Under the pieces are notes generated by a model. It did not search any database and was not told the origin of the DNA. It saw nothing but the letters and a program-made list of their open reading frames with translations. DNA of 64,000 nucleotides from assembly GCF_004570975.1 (NCBI RefSeq), contig NZ_SPPC01000001.1, positions 124,001 to 188,000 of the forward strand. Direction: 5' to 3'. Every line of letters starts with the position of its first letter. The stretch's first letter is position 1. Positions 34,206 through 42,592 of this stretch are shown here, piece by piece. Source of the stretch: Barnesiella sp. WM24 (GTDB lineage Bacteria > Bacteroidota > Bacteroidia > Bacteroidales > Muribaculaceae). The translations under genes and the position numbers were made by a program.

Positions 34206-34516
34206 AAACTCAATTGATCTCACATCTTTCTACTTTAGAAAAAGCATCTGTAGTTTTAGCAATAGCGTTAATTCTGTGTCTGCTTCCTCTTCCTTACGGG
34301 TTTTATACAATCATTCGTCTTGCAACCGCCGTCATTGCAGGATGCTGGGCATATCATTTCTATAACCGAAGGATGACTTCGTTTGCTATTACAGCTGGAG
34401 CTATAGCTTTATTATATCAGCCTTTCCTGAAAATCACCCTTGACCGCTTGACATGGAATATTATTGATGTTATATTTGCAGGTCTAATTGTACTCATTAT
34501 CTTTAAGAAGAAATAG
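34202..34516 (+). CDS. Small multi-pass membrane protein (DUF6804-like)
   Basis: The 104 residues contain three to four hydrophobic segments (ASVVLAIALILCLLPLPYGF; LATAVIAGCWAYHFY; ITAGAIALLYQPFL; IIDVIFAGLIVLIIF) and end in FKKK. It begins with a GTG that overlaps the stop of the DUF1810 frame. The arrangement resembles DUF6804 proteins. The function is unknown. Confidence 0.65.
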   Translation: MKTQLISHLSTLEKASVVLAIALILCLLPLPYGFYTIIRLATAVIAGCWAYHFYNRRMTSFAITAGAIALLYQPFLKITLDRLTWNIIDVIFAGLIVLIIFKKK

Positions 34517-34573
34517 ACAGGATATTATGAAGAGTACTAATGTCTGTGTTTCAAATATTACTTATTAAGACTT

Positions 34574-35896
34574 ATGAAGAAAAAAGTTTGCATAGTAGTT
34601 GGAATCATATTGTTCATAATACTTTGCGCAATTTTTGTATGTGACCAATCCGTGGCATATAATGCAAAGGGGCGGCTATATGAAAACGTAGATAGTATTC
34701 CGCATCGTAATGTAGGTCTTATTCTTGGGACATCGCCAATTTCAACCTGGACTGGGCGTAGGAACTATTATTTTGACCATCGGATTAAAGCCGGAGCAGA
34801 TCTATATAAAGCCGGTAAGGTTGATTGGCTTGTCGTCAGTGGCGGAGATTACCGTAACACTGAGAATGGATATGACGAGCCTGTTGCCATGCGCGATTCC
34901 TTGATGAAGCAAGGCGTTGATTCTACACGGATTATTCTTGACTACGACGGTACACGTACTCTTAATTCTATTGCAAAAATGCGGGATGTGTATTGTCAGG
35001 ACTCGATAACCATCATCTCTCAGAAATACCACAATGAACGAGCATTATATCAGGCGAAACATCTTGGAATTGAGGCAATAGGATTTAATGCCACGACTCC
35101 CGGGCGACGCACTTCATGGTGGCGGAATCGCGGCAGAGAGGTTTTGGCACGCGTCAAGTTATTTATGGATATTATCCGAGGAGTCCATCCCGATATCAAG
35201 GAGCCAATGATCATAGATTTCACAAAGACTCAGCCTGATGTACTTTCCATTTCACATATCAAAACCGAATATGGCGATTTGATTTGTCTAAAACCCGATA
35301 TGACTGGGCAGAAAATGGATATGATGTGTGGAGAAATTCCCTCGCCGGAGAACGATTCCATCATTTTAGCTTTTGCAGGTGCTTTTACCGGGACAGAGTT
35401 TGATAAAGGACACGCAAATGTGGCTGGAGATCACGTTGCAGGAGGCAAGCGTTTCAAGGGTTATCGATGCAAGCGTAATACCGGAGCATTTACATGGTCT
35501 TCGCCTTCCGGGCCACAATTCCATTACAAAGATTATACCTCTGCTTTGGATAGTGCTGCACAAGAAGGTGGCATGGGCTTCGCGCAAGAAATGATGATTC
35601 ACAATGGCAACGCTGTTAAGACAACACGCCCTCTTAGAAATATAAACGTGTTCCGCGCCTTATGTCTTGATTCCGACAATCAGTTGGCTCTCTATGAAAG
35701 TCAAGGTATCGTCACCTTTGGAAATTTCATTGACGCATTACTCTCTCAGGGTGTGAAAGAGGCGTTATACACCGATATGGGACAAGGCTGGAATTACTGT
35801 TTCTATCGCGTCAACCAGTCAGAAAAATCTCCCAAATATCTTCACTCCATATCATTACCTTATGCATCCAATTTAATTGTAATTAAAATTATATAG
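34574..35896 (+). CDS. SanA/YdcF-like domain fused to a phosphodiester-glycosidase-like domain
   Basis: An N-terminal membrane anchor (VCIVVGIILFIILCAIFV) is followed by a DUF218/SanA-type domain, residues ~40-210 (VGLILGTSPIS ... WLVVSGGDYRN ... IISQKYHNERALYQAKHLG), normally linked to envelope integrity and vancomycin exclusion. Residues ~225-440 form a second domain (LAFAGAFTG, GFAQEMMIHNGN, FGNFIDALLSQGVKEALYTD) resembling the NAGPA/phosphodiester-glycosidase group. SanA-type proteins are usually about 220 residues, so the 440-residue fusion is unusual. A periplasm-facing envelope role is inferred. An IS630 lies just after its stop. Confidence 0.68.
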   Translation: MKKKVCIVVGIILFIILCAIFVCDQSVAYNAKGRLYENVDSIPHRNVGLILGTSPISTWTGRRNYYFDHRIKAGADLYKAGKVDWLVVSGGDYRNTENGYDEPVAMRDSLMKQGVDSTRIILDYDGTRTLNSIAKMRDVYCQDSITIISQKYHNERALYQAKHLGIEAIGFNATTPGRRTSWWRNRGREVLARVKLFMDIIRGVHPDIKEPMIIDFTKTQPDVLSISHIKTEYGDLICLKPDMTGQKMDMMCGEIPSPENDSIILAFAGAFTGTEFDKGHANVAGDHVAGGKRFKGYRCKRNTGAFTWSSPSGPQFHYKDYTSALDSAAQEGGMGFAQEMMIHNGNAVKTTRPLRNINVFRALCLDSDNQLALYESQGIVTFGNFIDALLSQGVKEALYTDMGQGWNYCFYRVNQSEKSPKYLHSISLPYASNLIVIKII

Positions 35897-35910
35897 GATA
35901 AGTAAGTCGT

Positions 35911-36997
35911 AAAAATTAATTTATACTAAGCCGCATGGGCAAAATTGATATTGAGTTCAGATCGAAGTGCAGCCAATGCACGGTTGGTTGCATAGAGCAG
36001 GGAATCTGTGGAGCAATAATCCGCAGGTCTGAGCCATTGCCCTTGAGAATTCTCCAAAGCGTCTCGGCGATATTCAGATGCGGGCTGTATGGCGGCAGGA
36101 AAAAGAGATACAATCCACGCTTCTCCCAGATAGACCGAAGCTCCCGCATGAGTTTGCATCTGTGGACGCTCGCATTGTCAAGAACCACGAAAGTGTTCTT
36201 GCGGATACGGAGCGAAAGCCTGTCAAGGAAGTCAGCGACCTTGTCGGCGGTCATGTTCTCGGTGGTAGAGAACCTCATACCGATTATTTCGGTCGATCAT
36301 TCCGAAAATATTGAGTCTCAGACCTCTTTCAGATGGAATATAGACATCTTCACCGCGGAACTGCCATCCGTGTAGCGCATATTCCTCAGTGCAGATGTGG
36401 CTTTCATCTCCATAATGAATGTCGATGAGACCATCTTTTCCTGTTGTACGAGTTCTTGCAGCTTATCGGTCTTATGCGCATAGAGTTGCGGCGAGGGTTT
36501 CCCCTTTGGACGTTTCCTTATACGTCTATATCCCGCGCCAAGGCGGATAAAAAAGCCATGAAGGTACTCTCGGAGGCTTCTTCCCCCGGAAGCTTGCTGC
36601 CATGCCTCTTTCGCTTTCTTCACGCTCTGCCTGTCGTTCTCTATGGCTTTGCGTACCGACTCTTCGTCCGAGCAGTCCATTATTGGCTTCCGACCTCGTC
36701 CGGGACGTGTTTCCAGTCCTTTGATTCCTTCGGTCTCGAAGCGTTTCACCCGGGAATTGACTGATATATGGGTCATGTCGGTCTGTTCTCCAACCTGTTC
36801 CGAAGTCAGGCCGGTGGATTTCTGAAGCACTGCGCGACAGCGCATGCGGTATGCGTGGCTCTTGCCTTGGCGAAAGCCTTCCTCTAATTGCAGACTTTGC
36901 TGGTCTGTCAGTTGTATAACTTTGATTTTTGCGATAGCGATGTGTCTTTATGTGTTTACACAACGATACGAAAAAATTTTGATATAAATTAATTTTC
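35911..36997 (-). mobile_element. Degenerate IS630-family insertion sequence
   Basis: Terminal inverted repeats AAAATTAATTTATA (35912-35925) and TATAAATTAATTTT (36983-36996) bound about 1.09 kb, the usual IS630 size, around a broken transposase. It inserted a few bases after the SanA-like gene and just before the recombinase of the type I restriction locus. TA dinucleotides lie near both ends, as expected of IS630/Tc1 targets, but the exact ends are uncertain. Confidence 0.8.
35916..36941 (-). pseudogene. IS630 transposase, broken by several frameshifts
   Basis: The HTH part (QLEEGFRQGKSHAYRMRCRA ... GLETRPGRGRKPIMD) and the DDE end (FVVLDNASVHRCKLM ... FLPPYSPHLNIAETLW) lie in different frames. 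The expected ATG at the 5' end reads ATC (36939-36941). At least four small indels are needed to join the pieces, including an extra G in a G-run near 36580 and a missing A near 36437. It cannot be active. Confidence 0.85.
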
Positions 36998-37008
36998 AAC
37001 ATATATAT

Positions 37009-37060
37009 ATATACCGCCATTTAATCCGTCAATAATTTGACTGAATATATGGCGGTATAT
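37009..37060 (-). terminator. Inverted repeat downstream of the recombinase gene
   Basis: ATATACCGCCAT (37009-37020) and ATGGCGGTATAT (37049-37060) form a perfect 12-base pair around 28 bases, just past the stop of the leftward recombinase. It is probably its terminator, although it lacks a strict T-run. It could also be a recombination-related repeat. Confidence 0.5.
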
Positions 37061-37068
37061 TTTGACTG

Positions 37069-37998
37069 TCAGAGGGAGCGGAGCATCTTGTCGATGCACT
37101 TCTTCTTTTGCTCTGCTCCGGGATGGACATAGAGGTTGAGGGTCGTAGAGATGTCGGCATGGCCGAGAATGACGCTGACGGTCTTGTAGTCGCAGTTGCT
37201 TTCGATGCAGCGTGTGGCGAAACTATGTCGAAGTCCGTGGAATTTCAGCGGCGGTATGCCAAGCTGCTTCATCAGCTTCATGTAATAGTTGCGGTAGGTG
37301 CGCGGCTCAATGGGGTGCGACTCGTTGCTTATGACGTAGTAGTCGCCGTTGACCACCTTTTTCAAAGGTCGTATCATCGTCATAAGGGTTTTGTTTAGGG
37401 GTATCTCGCGGGTGGAGTTTGCGGTCTTGGGTGTGTTGACCACAATCTGAGTGTGTTTGGTGCCGTCATCTTCGAGAACATAAATTCTCTCTACCGTGCG
37501 CTGCACTGCCAGCATGGAGCGTTCAATGTCGAGATCGCTCCATTTCAAGCCGCAAACTTCGCCGATGCGTAGACCGGTAGTAAGGCAGATGTATATGCCG
37601 AGATTGCGGAATGTGAAGTTCTGACTGATGTAGTCCAGAATCTTGCGGTGGTTTGCTGCTGTCAGGACTTCTATGTCCTGTTTATCGGGAGCGGTCGGAT
37701 ATTTGATATCCCACTCGTAGTGCTGGAGATAACCGCGTTTCTCACCGAACCGGACTATCATTTTTAGGACTATGAGTATGTCCTTGACGTACTTCTGACT
37801 CAGACCGGTGTTAAGTCGGTCGATTACAAACGACTGCACATCCACTTCGGTCACGTCATAAAGACTGCCGAAAGTCGGAAGGATTTGATTTTCTACTATC
37901 AGCGCGTAGGCTGAGTATGTGGATTGCTTCACATACTGTCGCTTGTCCTTTTTCCAAAGGATAGCGAGGTCTTTGATGGTGATTTTTTCTTTTTCCAT
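37069..37998 (-). CDS. Tyrosine recombinase of the hsdS switching locus
   Basis: The 309-residue protein has the N-terminal SAM-like core-binding part and the full catalytic set: TGLRIGEVCGL (first arginine), FHGLRHSFATR (histidine and second arginine), LGHADISTT (histidine) and LNLYVHPG (tyrosine). Its length and position, directly beside inverted hsdS cassettes, match recombinases that invert type I restriction specificity genes in Bacteroidota. It would cut and rejoin DNA at the inverted repeats listed below. It is transcribed away from the silent cassette, with a hairpin after the stop. Confidence 0.88.
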   Translation of the reverse strand: MEKEKITIKDLAILWKKDKRQYVKQSTYSAYALIVENQILPTFGSLYDVTEVDVQSFVIDRLNTGLSQKYVKDILIVLKMIVRFGEKRGYLQHYEWDIKYPTAPDKQDIEVLTAANHRKILDYISQNFTFRNLGIYICLTTGLRIGEVCGLKWSDLDIERSMLAVQRTVERIYVLEDDGTKHTQIVVNTPKTANSTREIPLNKTLMTMIRPLKKVVNGDYYVISNESHPIEPRTYRNYYMKLMKQLGIPPLKFHGLRHSFATRCIESNCDYKTVSVILGHADISTTLNLYVHPGAEQKKKCIDKMLRSL

Positions 37999-38041
37999 AT
38001 TCGATGAAATGAATTGATTAGGATAATTAAAGAAAAAATCG

Positions 38042-38115
38042 CTCCAATTCGCCCGCTGAGAGAGCGCAAGGCAACGCTCCCGCTCTGCGCTTCCCCGGCT
38101 TCACCGAGCCGTGGA
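38042..38115 (+). repeat. Outer inverted repeat of the hsdS switch (silent-cassette copy)
   Basis: CTCCAATTCGCCCGCT (38042-38057) is the exact reverse complement of 40965-40980, and 38087-38115 matches 40934-40962 inverted with two mismatches in 29. Between the two blocks this copy has 29 bases and the other only 2; the extra 27 bases keep the frame. Confidence 0.85.
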
Positions 38116-39152
38116 AGAAACTTAAGTTCAAAGAAATTCTAAAAATTGGGAATGGTAAAGATTATAAACATTTGGAAAAAGGTGATGTTCCTGTGTTCGG
38201 TTCTGGAGGCTTAATGACCAGAGTTAATCAAGCTCTTTTTGTGGGAGAAACTGTTTTCATTGGAAGAAAAGGCTCGATAGATCGCCCGTTTTATTATAAT
38301 GGTGCATTTTGGACTGTTGATACATTGTTCTATACCCACTCATTTTCTGGTGTGTATCCGCGTTTCGTGCTGTATCTTTTCCAAAATATAGACTGGTATA
38401 AATATAATGAAGCATCAGGAGTTCCAAGCTTATCAAAAAAAACAATTGAAAATATTGAATGTAGTATCCCGTCTATACACGAACAGAGAAAATTAATAAA
38501 ATTGATATCGCTAATTGACGAGCGCATTGCGACCCAAAGGAGGCTGATTGAGGATTTGGAAAAACTAAAGTCCTCAATTGTAGACAGAGTATTCTCAGAC
38601 GTGAGCGGTGAAGTCGTTAAATATCGTGACGTATTAGAGGTCTCAAATCTACGCAATGATGGCAAAGCTGATTATAGTATATTGTCAGCCAGCCAAGAGT
38701 TTGGAATGATTGAGAGAGAAAGCCTTGATATTGATATAAAGGCAGAAGCGAAGTCAGTAAAGGCTTATAAGCGAGTTCATGCTGGAGATTATATTTTGCA
38801 TCTTCGCAGCTTTCAAGGAGGGCTTGCCTTTGCCGAAGTTGAAGGCATTTGCAGCCCAGCTTATACGATTCTTCGACCAAATAAAAGATTGGAGTATGGC
38901 TATCTGAAGGAATACTTCAACAGCCCAAAGTTTATAAAGTCTTTGGTTCTCGTCACCTATGGTATCAGAGATGGTAGGTCTATAAATGTAGATGAGTTTT
39001 TGGAGATGAACATTTCAATTCATTCCAAAAACAGACAAGCAGAAATAGTAAAAAACCTCTCCATGTTTAGTTTTAAGCTGAATGTTGAAGCCTCGATTCT
39101 GAATAGATACGAACAACAAAGAAGCTATTTCCTTAAAGAGATGTTTATATAA
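38046..39152 (+). pseudogene. hsdS: Silent full-length hsdS cassette without a start codon
   Basis: The frame begins within the outer repeat (NSPAERAQGNAPALRFPGF) after an in-frame TAA and has no usable start until an internal ATG at 38172, so it is not translated as it stands. It encodes both target-recognition domains with the central helix IDERIATQRRLIEDL near residues 158-172 and the end RYEQQRSYFLKEMF. Both recognition domains differ from those of the expressed hsdS. It lies opposite to hsdR-hsdM-hsdS. Inversion across the repeats would join its domains to the expressed start and change the recognised DNA sequence. Confidence 0.85.
38513..38557 (+). repeat. Central inverted repeat of the hsdS switch (silent-cassette copy)
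   Basis: This 45-base block encodes the conserved spacer helix between recognition domains. It is the reverse complement of 40420-40464 with two mismatches, so recombination here would exchange only one recognition domain. Confidence 0.85.
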
Positions 39153-39768
39153 ACAATTTTGTAAGTAGATAATTTCTTTGATAAGTGAAGTTGCTGAGTA
39201 TTTCTTCTTCAGTGGATATTTTTTTGACAATCAATTGGAGTGCATTGAAAATCTTTATCTGATTCTCTTTGATAGGCAGGGAGAATTTCATGTTCATTAA
39301 CGATGGCTTATGTAGATTAAATCTGGTACAGCCCTGTGCAAAAGGGATTATTTTTCTGCGAAAATATGATGTTGAAGTAAGGTATCCCAAATAGGGCGGA
39401 TAGACCAACTCGGACTCTGGGATATGTATGCCAAAACAAAAACTATTTAAATATAGCTCTTTGTCATCTCCCATATATACCGCAGTATACCCGGTTTCTT
39501 CTGGAGTTTCCGATGATAGAGTAATTAGTAGATCTCCTTGTCGTACCTTGTTCTGTTTTTCTCCATCTCCAATCTCAACATAATCAAAATTGCAATCGGT
39601 TATTACTTGATTCTGATATACATTCAGATATGTGATGAAAGGTTTTCCTTTTCCAAAATCTTCGGCAGATTTCCCGGTCAACCCTCCATAATCGTTGCCA
39701 ATTTCACTAAACGATATCTTGTAATTCGTGGTCAACGTCGCATATAGTGTTTCATTTATTGAGGACAT
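39145..39768 (-). CDS. Silent half hsdS cassette (one recognition domain)
   Basis: The 207 residues contain one target-recognition domain (FSEIGNDYGGLTGKSAEDFG ... FAQGCTRFNLHKPSLMNM) and the closing helix ending YQRNYLLTKLFI, like the C-terminal half of HsdS. A remnant of the central repeat (ATCCTCAATC at about 39783-39792, plus strand) sits just upstream, so it is a spare second domain that could be swapped into hsdS. Its 3' end overlaps the silent full cassette by 8 bases. Translation from its own ATG at 39768 is possible but probably not functional. Confidence 0.72.
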   Translation of the reverse strand: MSSINETLYATLTTNYKISFSEIGNDYGGLTGKSAEDFGKGKPFITYLNVYQNQVITDCNFDYVEIGDGEKQNKVRQGDLLITLSSETPEETGYTAVYMGDDKELYLNSFCFGIHIPESELVYPPYLGYLTSTSYFRRKIIPFAQGCTRFNLHKPSLMNMKFSLPIKENQIKIFNALQLIVKKISTEEEILSNFTYQRNYLLTKLFI

Positions 39769-39794
39769 TGATTGAAATATATCCTCAATCTATG

Positions 39795-41006
39795 TCACAC
39801 GAACATCTTAGAAAGAAAGTATTCTCGCTGAACTGTATAATTGGCTAAAACGGACTTTTCAAGAACAATCTTATGCGTAATCGTGTCCAAGCATTTTGCG
39901 AGGGTTAATGCTTCGCTTTCACTTGTTGGCAGAGGAACGCTATTTGCTAAAAATCCACTATTTGTGATGTTGATTGTATTTTTCGCACCTTTCTGAATTA
40001 TTGGATGAAGATAGTTGAAAGTATTTACTTCACTCTCAAAGTAATATTCTAACAACATACCCATCCAATCATGTATGGGGACGAATACTCCATATAAAGG
40101 GGAAATGGCAGCTGGTTCTTTTTGAGTGTTGCGTTTGACTATGCCATATGGAAAACTTCCAGTCGGGCTTTTAGTGTATATAATATCCCCATAGCGGGCG
40201 ACATTGTAGTGTCCGGTTTCTTTGGCTGCAAACGAGCGACCGAGATATTCTATTTGATTTACAACTCCCTCAGAAACCGATACCGAGCAAACATCATATC
40301 CATTATAGTTCCTTTCGCCTCGCTCGGTTAGAATTTCGGTTAACGTGGTAAATTTCCAAGACTTTTTGGATAATCCTTTTTTTATTGCATCTTGCAGTAT
40401 AGCACTCCGTAGGGATATAAAATCCTCAATCAGCCTCCTTTGGGTAGCTATGCGCTCGTCAATTAAATCAATGAATTCTGCTATTTTGTTTTGCTCCCTT
40501 TCGCACGGAAAGAAAAACTCAAAGGAATTAAGGTCTGAAGACGTAATCTGATTAATCCTCGCTCCGAGGTTTTCAGAAACTTGAGCTTGGTAGCGTTTGG
40601 TATTAAGTTGGTGATGAATGAATCGGTTTTGATTACTGCGATACACCATCATAAAAGCTCCGAATGTTAGCCCACTAAGACTCTTCGGTATAATTGCATT
40701 CTTCCCAATTAAACGAGCACTACCATTTCGTGAGCAGATTAAAATATCATCTTCTTGCGTAAAAAGAGCTGGCCTTATCTTTTTGGAAACTCTTACTATG
40801 TCATTGAAATCTAATGCTCCATCCTGTATATTTGACGAGCGCAATACAATGATTCCATCCTCCTGAACAACATCTTTAGGGGAGTATGTCAGCCCTATAA
40901 GAGAAGTGCCTAAATCGCCAAGCGCAAATTTACTCCACGGATCGGTGAAGCCGGGGAAACGCAAAGCGGGCGAATTGGAGTTTTTGTTGTTTTCAGTGTC
41001 AGCCAT
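39795..41006 (-). CDS. hsdS: Expressed type I specificity subunit HsdS
   Basis: The 403-residue protein has two target-recognition domains separated by the helix LIDERIATQRRLIEDFISL near residue 190 and a second helix at the end (NYTVQREYFLSKMFV). It is read from the ATG at 41006; a TTG four codons upstream is less likely. It sets the DNA sequence that the methylase and nuclease recognise. It lies 38 bases after hsdM in the same direction, so this is the live copy. Its ends and centre carry the inverted repeats shared with the silent cassette. Confidence 0.88.
   Translation of the reverse strand: MADTENNKNSNSPALRFPGFTDPWSKFALGDLGTSLIGLTYSPKDVVQEDGIIVLRSSNIQDGALDFNDIVRVSKKIRPALFTQEDDILICSRNGSARLIGKNAIIPKSLSGLTFGAFMMVYRSNQNRFIHHQLNTKRYQAQVSENLGARINQITSSDLNSFEFFFPCEREQNKIAEFIDLIDERIATQRRLIEDFISLRSAILQDAIKKGLSKKSWKFTTLTEILTERGERNYNGYDVCSVSVSEGVVNQIEYLGRSFAAKETGHYNVARYGDIIYTKSPTGSFPYGIVKRNTQKEPAAISPLYGVFVPIHDWMGMLLEYYFESEVNTFNYLHPIIQKGAKNTINITNSGFLANSVPLPTSESEALTLAKCLDTITHKIVLEKSVLANYTVQREYFLSKMFV
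40420..40464 (-). repeat. Central inverted repeat of the hsdS switch (expressed copy)
   Basis: It pairs with 38513-38557 in inverted orientation, with 43 of 45 bases identical. Confidence 0.85.
40934..40980 (-). repeat. Outer inverted repeat of the hsdS switch (expressed copy)
   Basis: It pairs with 38042-38115 in inverted orientation and lies at the beginning of the expressed hsdS. The segment between the outer repeats is about 2.9 kb. Confidence 0.85.
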
Positions 41007-41044
41007 CGGGATTTTCAATCTTTACGGTTCTACATTAAGGATTC

Positions 41045-42589
41045 TTATTCCACGATTCCAAGTTCGCGGAGATAGACCTCGATTTGCGCGTCGAGTTCTG
41101 AGCGTTTCGCTTCAAGTTCTTTGATTTCGGCCATTACAGCCTTGATGTCGATTTCTTCCTCTTCCTCGAATGTGTCCACATATCGGGGGATATTGAGGTT
41201 ATAATCGTTGTCGGCTATTTCCTGAAGCGAAGCCAGATGGCTGTATTTTTCGATTTCAGTACGATTGCGATAGGTGTCGACAATCTTCTGTATGTGTTCA
41301 GGGCGCAGTTTGTTTTGCGTCTTAACCTTCTCAAACTCCCGGCTTGCATCTATAAAAAGAATGGAATCATCCTCTTTGCGGCATTTTTTGGCTACGATGA
41401 TGCAGGTAGGTATTCCTGTGCCGTAGAAGATATTTGGAGGCAAACCTATAATAGCGTCAATGTAGTTCTTGTTCTCAATAAGATAACGGCGTATCTTTCC
41501 CTCGGCGTTGCCACGGAACAATACACCGTGAGGAGCTACACAGGCGAGTGTGCCGCCATCATTGAGGTGATGAATCATGTGCAGGATGAAAGCGTAGTCC
41601 GCTTTCGATTTCGGAGCCAGTGCCCCGGCTTTGCTGAAACGGTCATCGGAGTTGAATTTCTCCGCTGCGCTCCATTGAGCCGAAAATGGAGGATTTGCAA
41701 CCACGGCATCAAACTCTCTGTCAGGAAAAGCATCCGCTTCAAGTGTGTCACCGTTTTCTATGGTGAAATCCTTGTACTTGACACCATGAAGGAGCATATT
41801 CATACGGGCAAGATTGAACGTGGTGGGGTTCTTCTCCTGTCCATAGATTGTGTCGGCATTGCCGTTGCGGGCTGTGCGTAGAAGAAGGGAGCCGGAACCG
41901 CAAGTAGGGTCATATACATCGCGCAGACGTGTCTTGCCGGTGGTCACGACTTCGGCGAGAATCTGGCTGACTTCCTGCGGAGTGTAGAATTCGCCGGCCT
42001 TCTTGCCGGCACCAGCGGCAAACTGTCCGATCATATACTCGTAGGCATCGCCGAGAATATCGATATCGGAGGCTTCGTTAAGTCCGAAGTCTATGCCGTT
42101 GAGGGCTACAAGCACGTTGGAAATTAGCGTATTTTTATCATCGGCAGACTTTCCCAACTTCGGCGAAGCGAGGTCAATATCAGAGAAAAGACCTCCGAAG
42201 TCCTCGTTGCTGTCCTGTCCGACCGTGCTGTCCTCAATTTTCTTCAGAGAGCGTTCAAGCTGAGGCAGAATGTTCTCTTTGCGGTCAATCGCATCGATTA
42301 TACTCGAAAAAAGAAATTCCGGTTCGAGGAAATATCCGAGGTTGCTCAGACACTCGTCTTTTATGTCGGCTTTCAGCTCGGCATCGTCGCTTGCCCAAGC
42401 GTCCTTGAATGTGACGCCGTCCTCCGACAATATGTCATCGGCATACATTTCTATCTTCTCGGATAGGTATTTGTAGAATATGAATCCGAGGGTGAAATAC
42501 ATAAAATCGCTCGCCGACATATTGCCGCGAAGGTTGTTTGCCACAGTCCAAAGCTGACTGCGAAGCTGCTGTTGAAGTTCCTCGCTCAT
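41045..42589 (-). CDS. hsdM: Type I DNA adenine methyltransferase HsdM
   Basis: The 514-residue protein has the N-terminal helical domain of HsdM, the SAM-binding motif DPTCGSGSLL near residue 230 and the catalytic NPPF motif (VVANPPFSAQW) near 308, which marks an N6-adenine methylase. The C-terminal helices end in a coiled stretch (IKAVMAEIKELEAKRSELDA) that contacts HsdS. It begins 3 bases after the hsdR stop and precedes hsdS, giving the order R-M-S. Confidence 0.92.
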   Translation of the reverse strand: MSEELQQQLRSQLWTVANNLRGNMSASDFMYFTLGFIFYKYLSEKIEMYADDILSEDGVTFKDAWASDDAELKADIKDECLSNLGYFLEPEFLFSSIIDAIDRKENILPQLERSLKKIEDSTVGQDSNEDFGGLFSDIDLASPKLGKSADDKNTLISNVLVALNGIDFGLNEASDIDILGDAYEYMIGQFAAGAGKKAGEFYTPQEVSQILAEVVTTGKTRLRDVYDPTCGSGSLLLRTARNGNADTIYGQEKNPTTFNLARMNMLLHGVKYKDFTIENGDTLEADAFPDREFDAVVANPPFSAQWSAAEKFNSDDRFSKAGALAPKSKADYAFILHMIHHLNDGGTLACVAPHGVLFRGNAEGKIRRYLIENKNYIDAIIGLPPNIFYGTGIPTCIIVAKKCRKEDDSILFIDASREFEKVKTQNKLRPEHIQKIVDTYRNRTEIEKYSHLASLQEIADNDYNLNIPRYVDTFEEEEEIDIKAVMAEIKELEAKRSELDAQIEVYLRELGIVE

Positions 42590-42592
42590 ATA

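Noticed and set aside
38172-39152. Second expressed hsdS starting at the internal ATG 38172
   Set aside because: It would miss the conserved N-terminal region and has no promoter; the frame continues upstream into the repeat without a start, as in silent cassettes.
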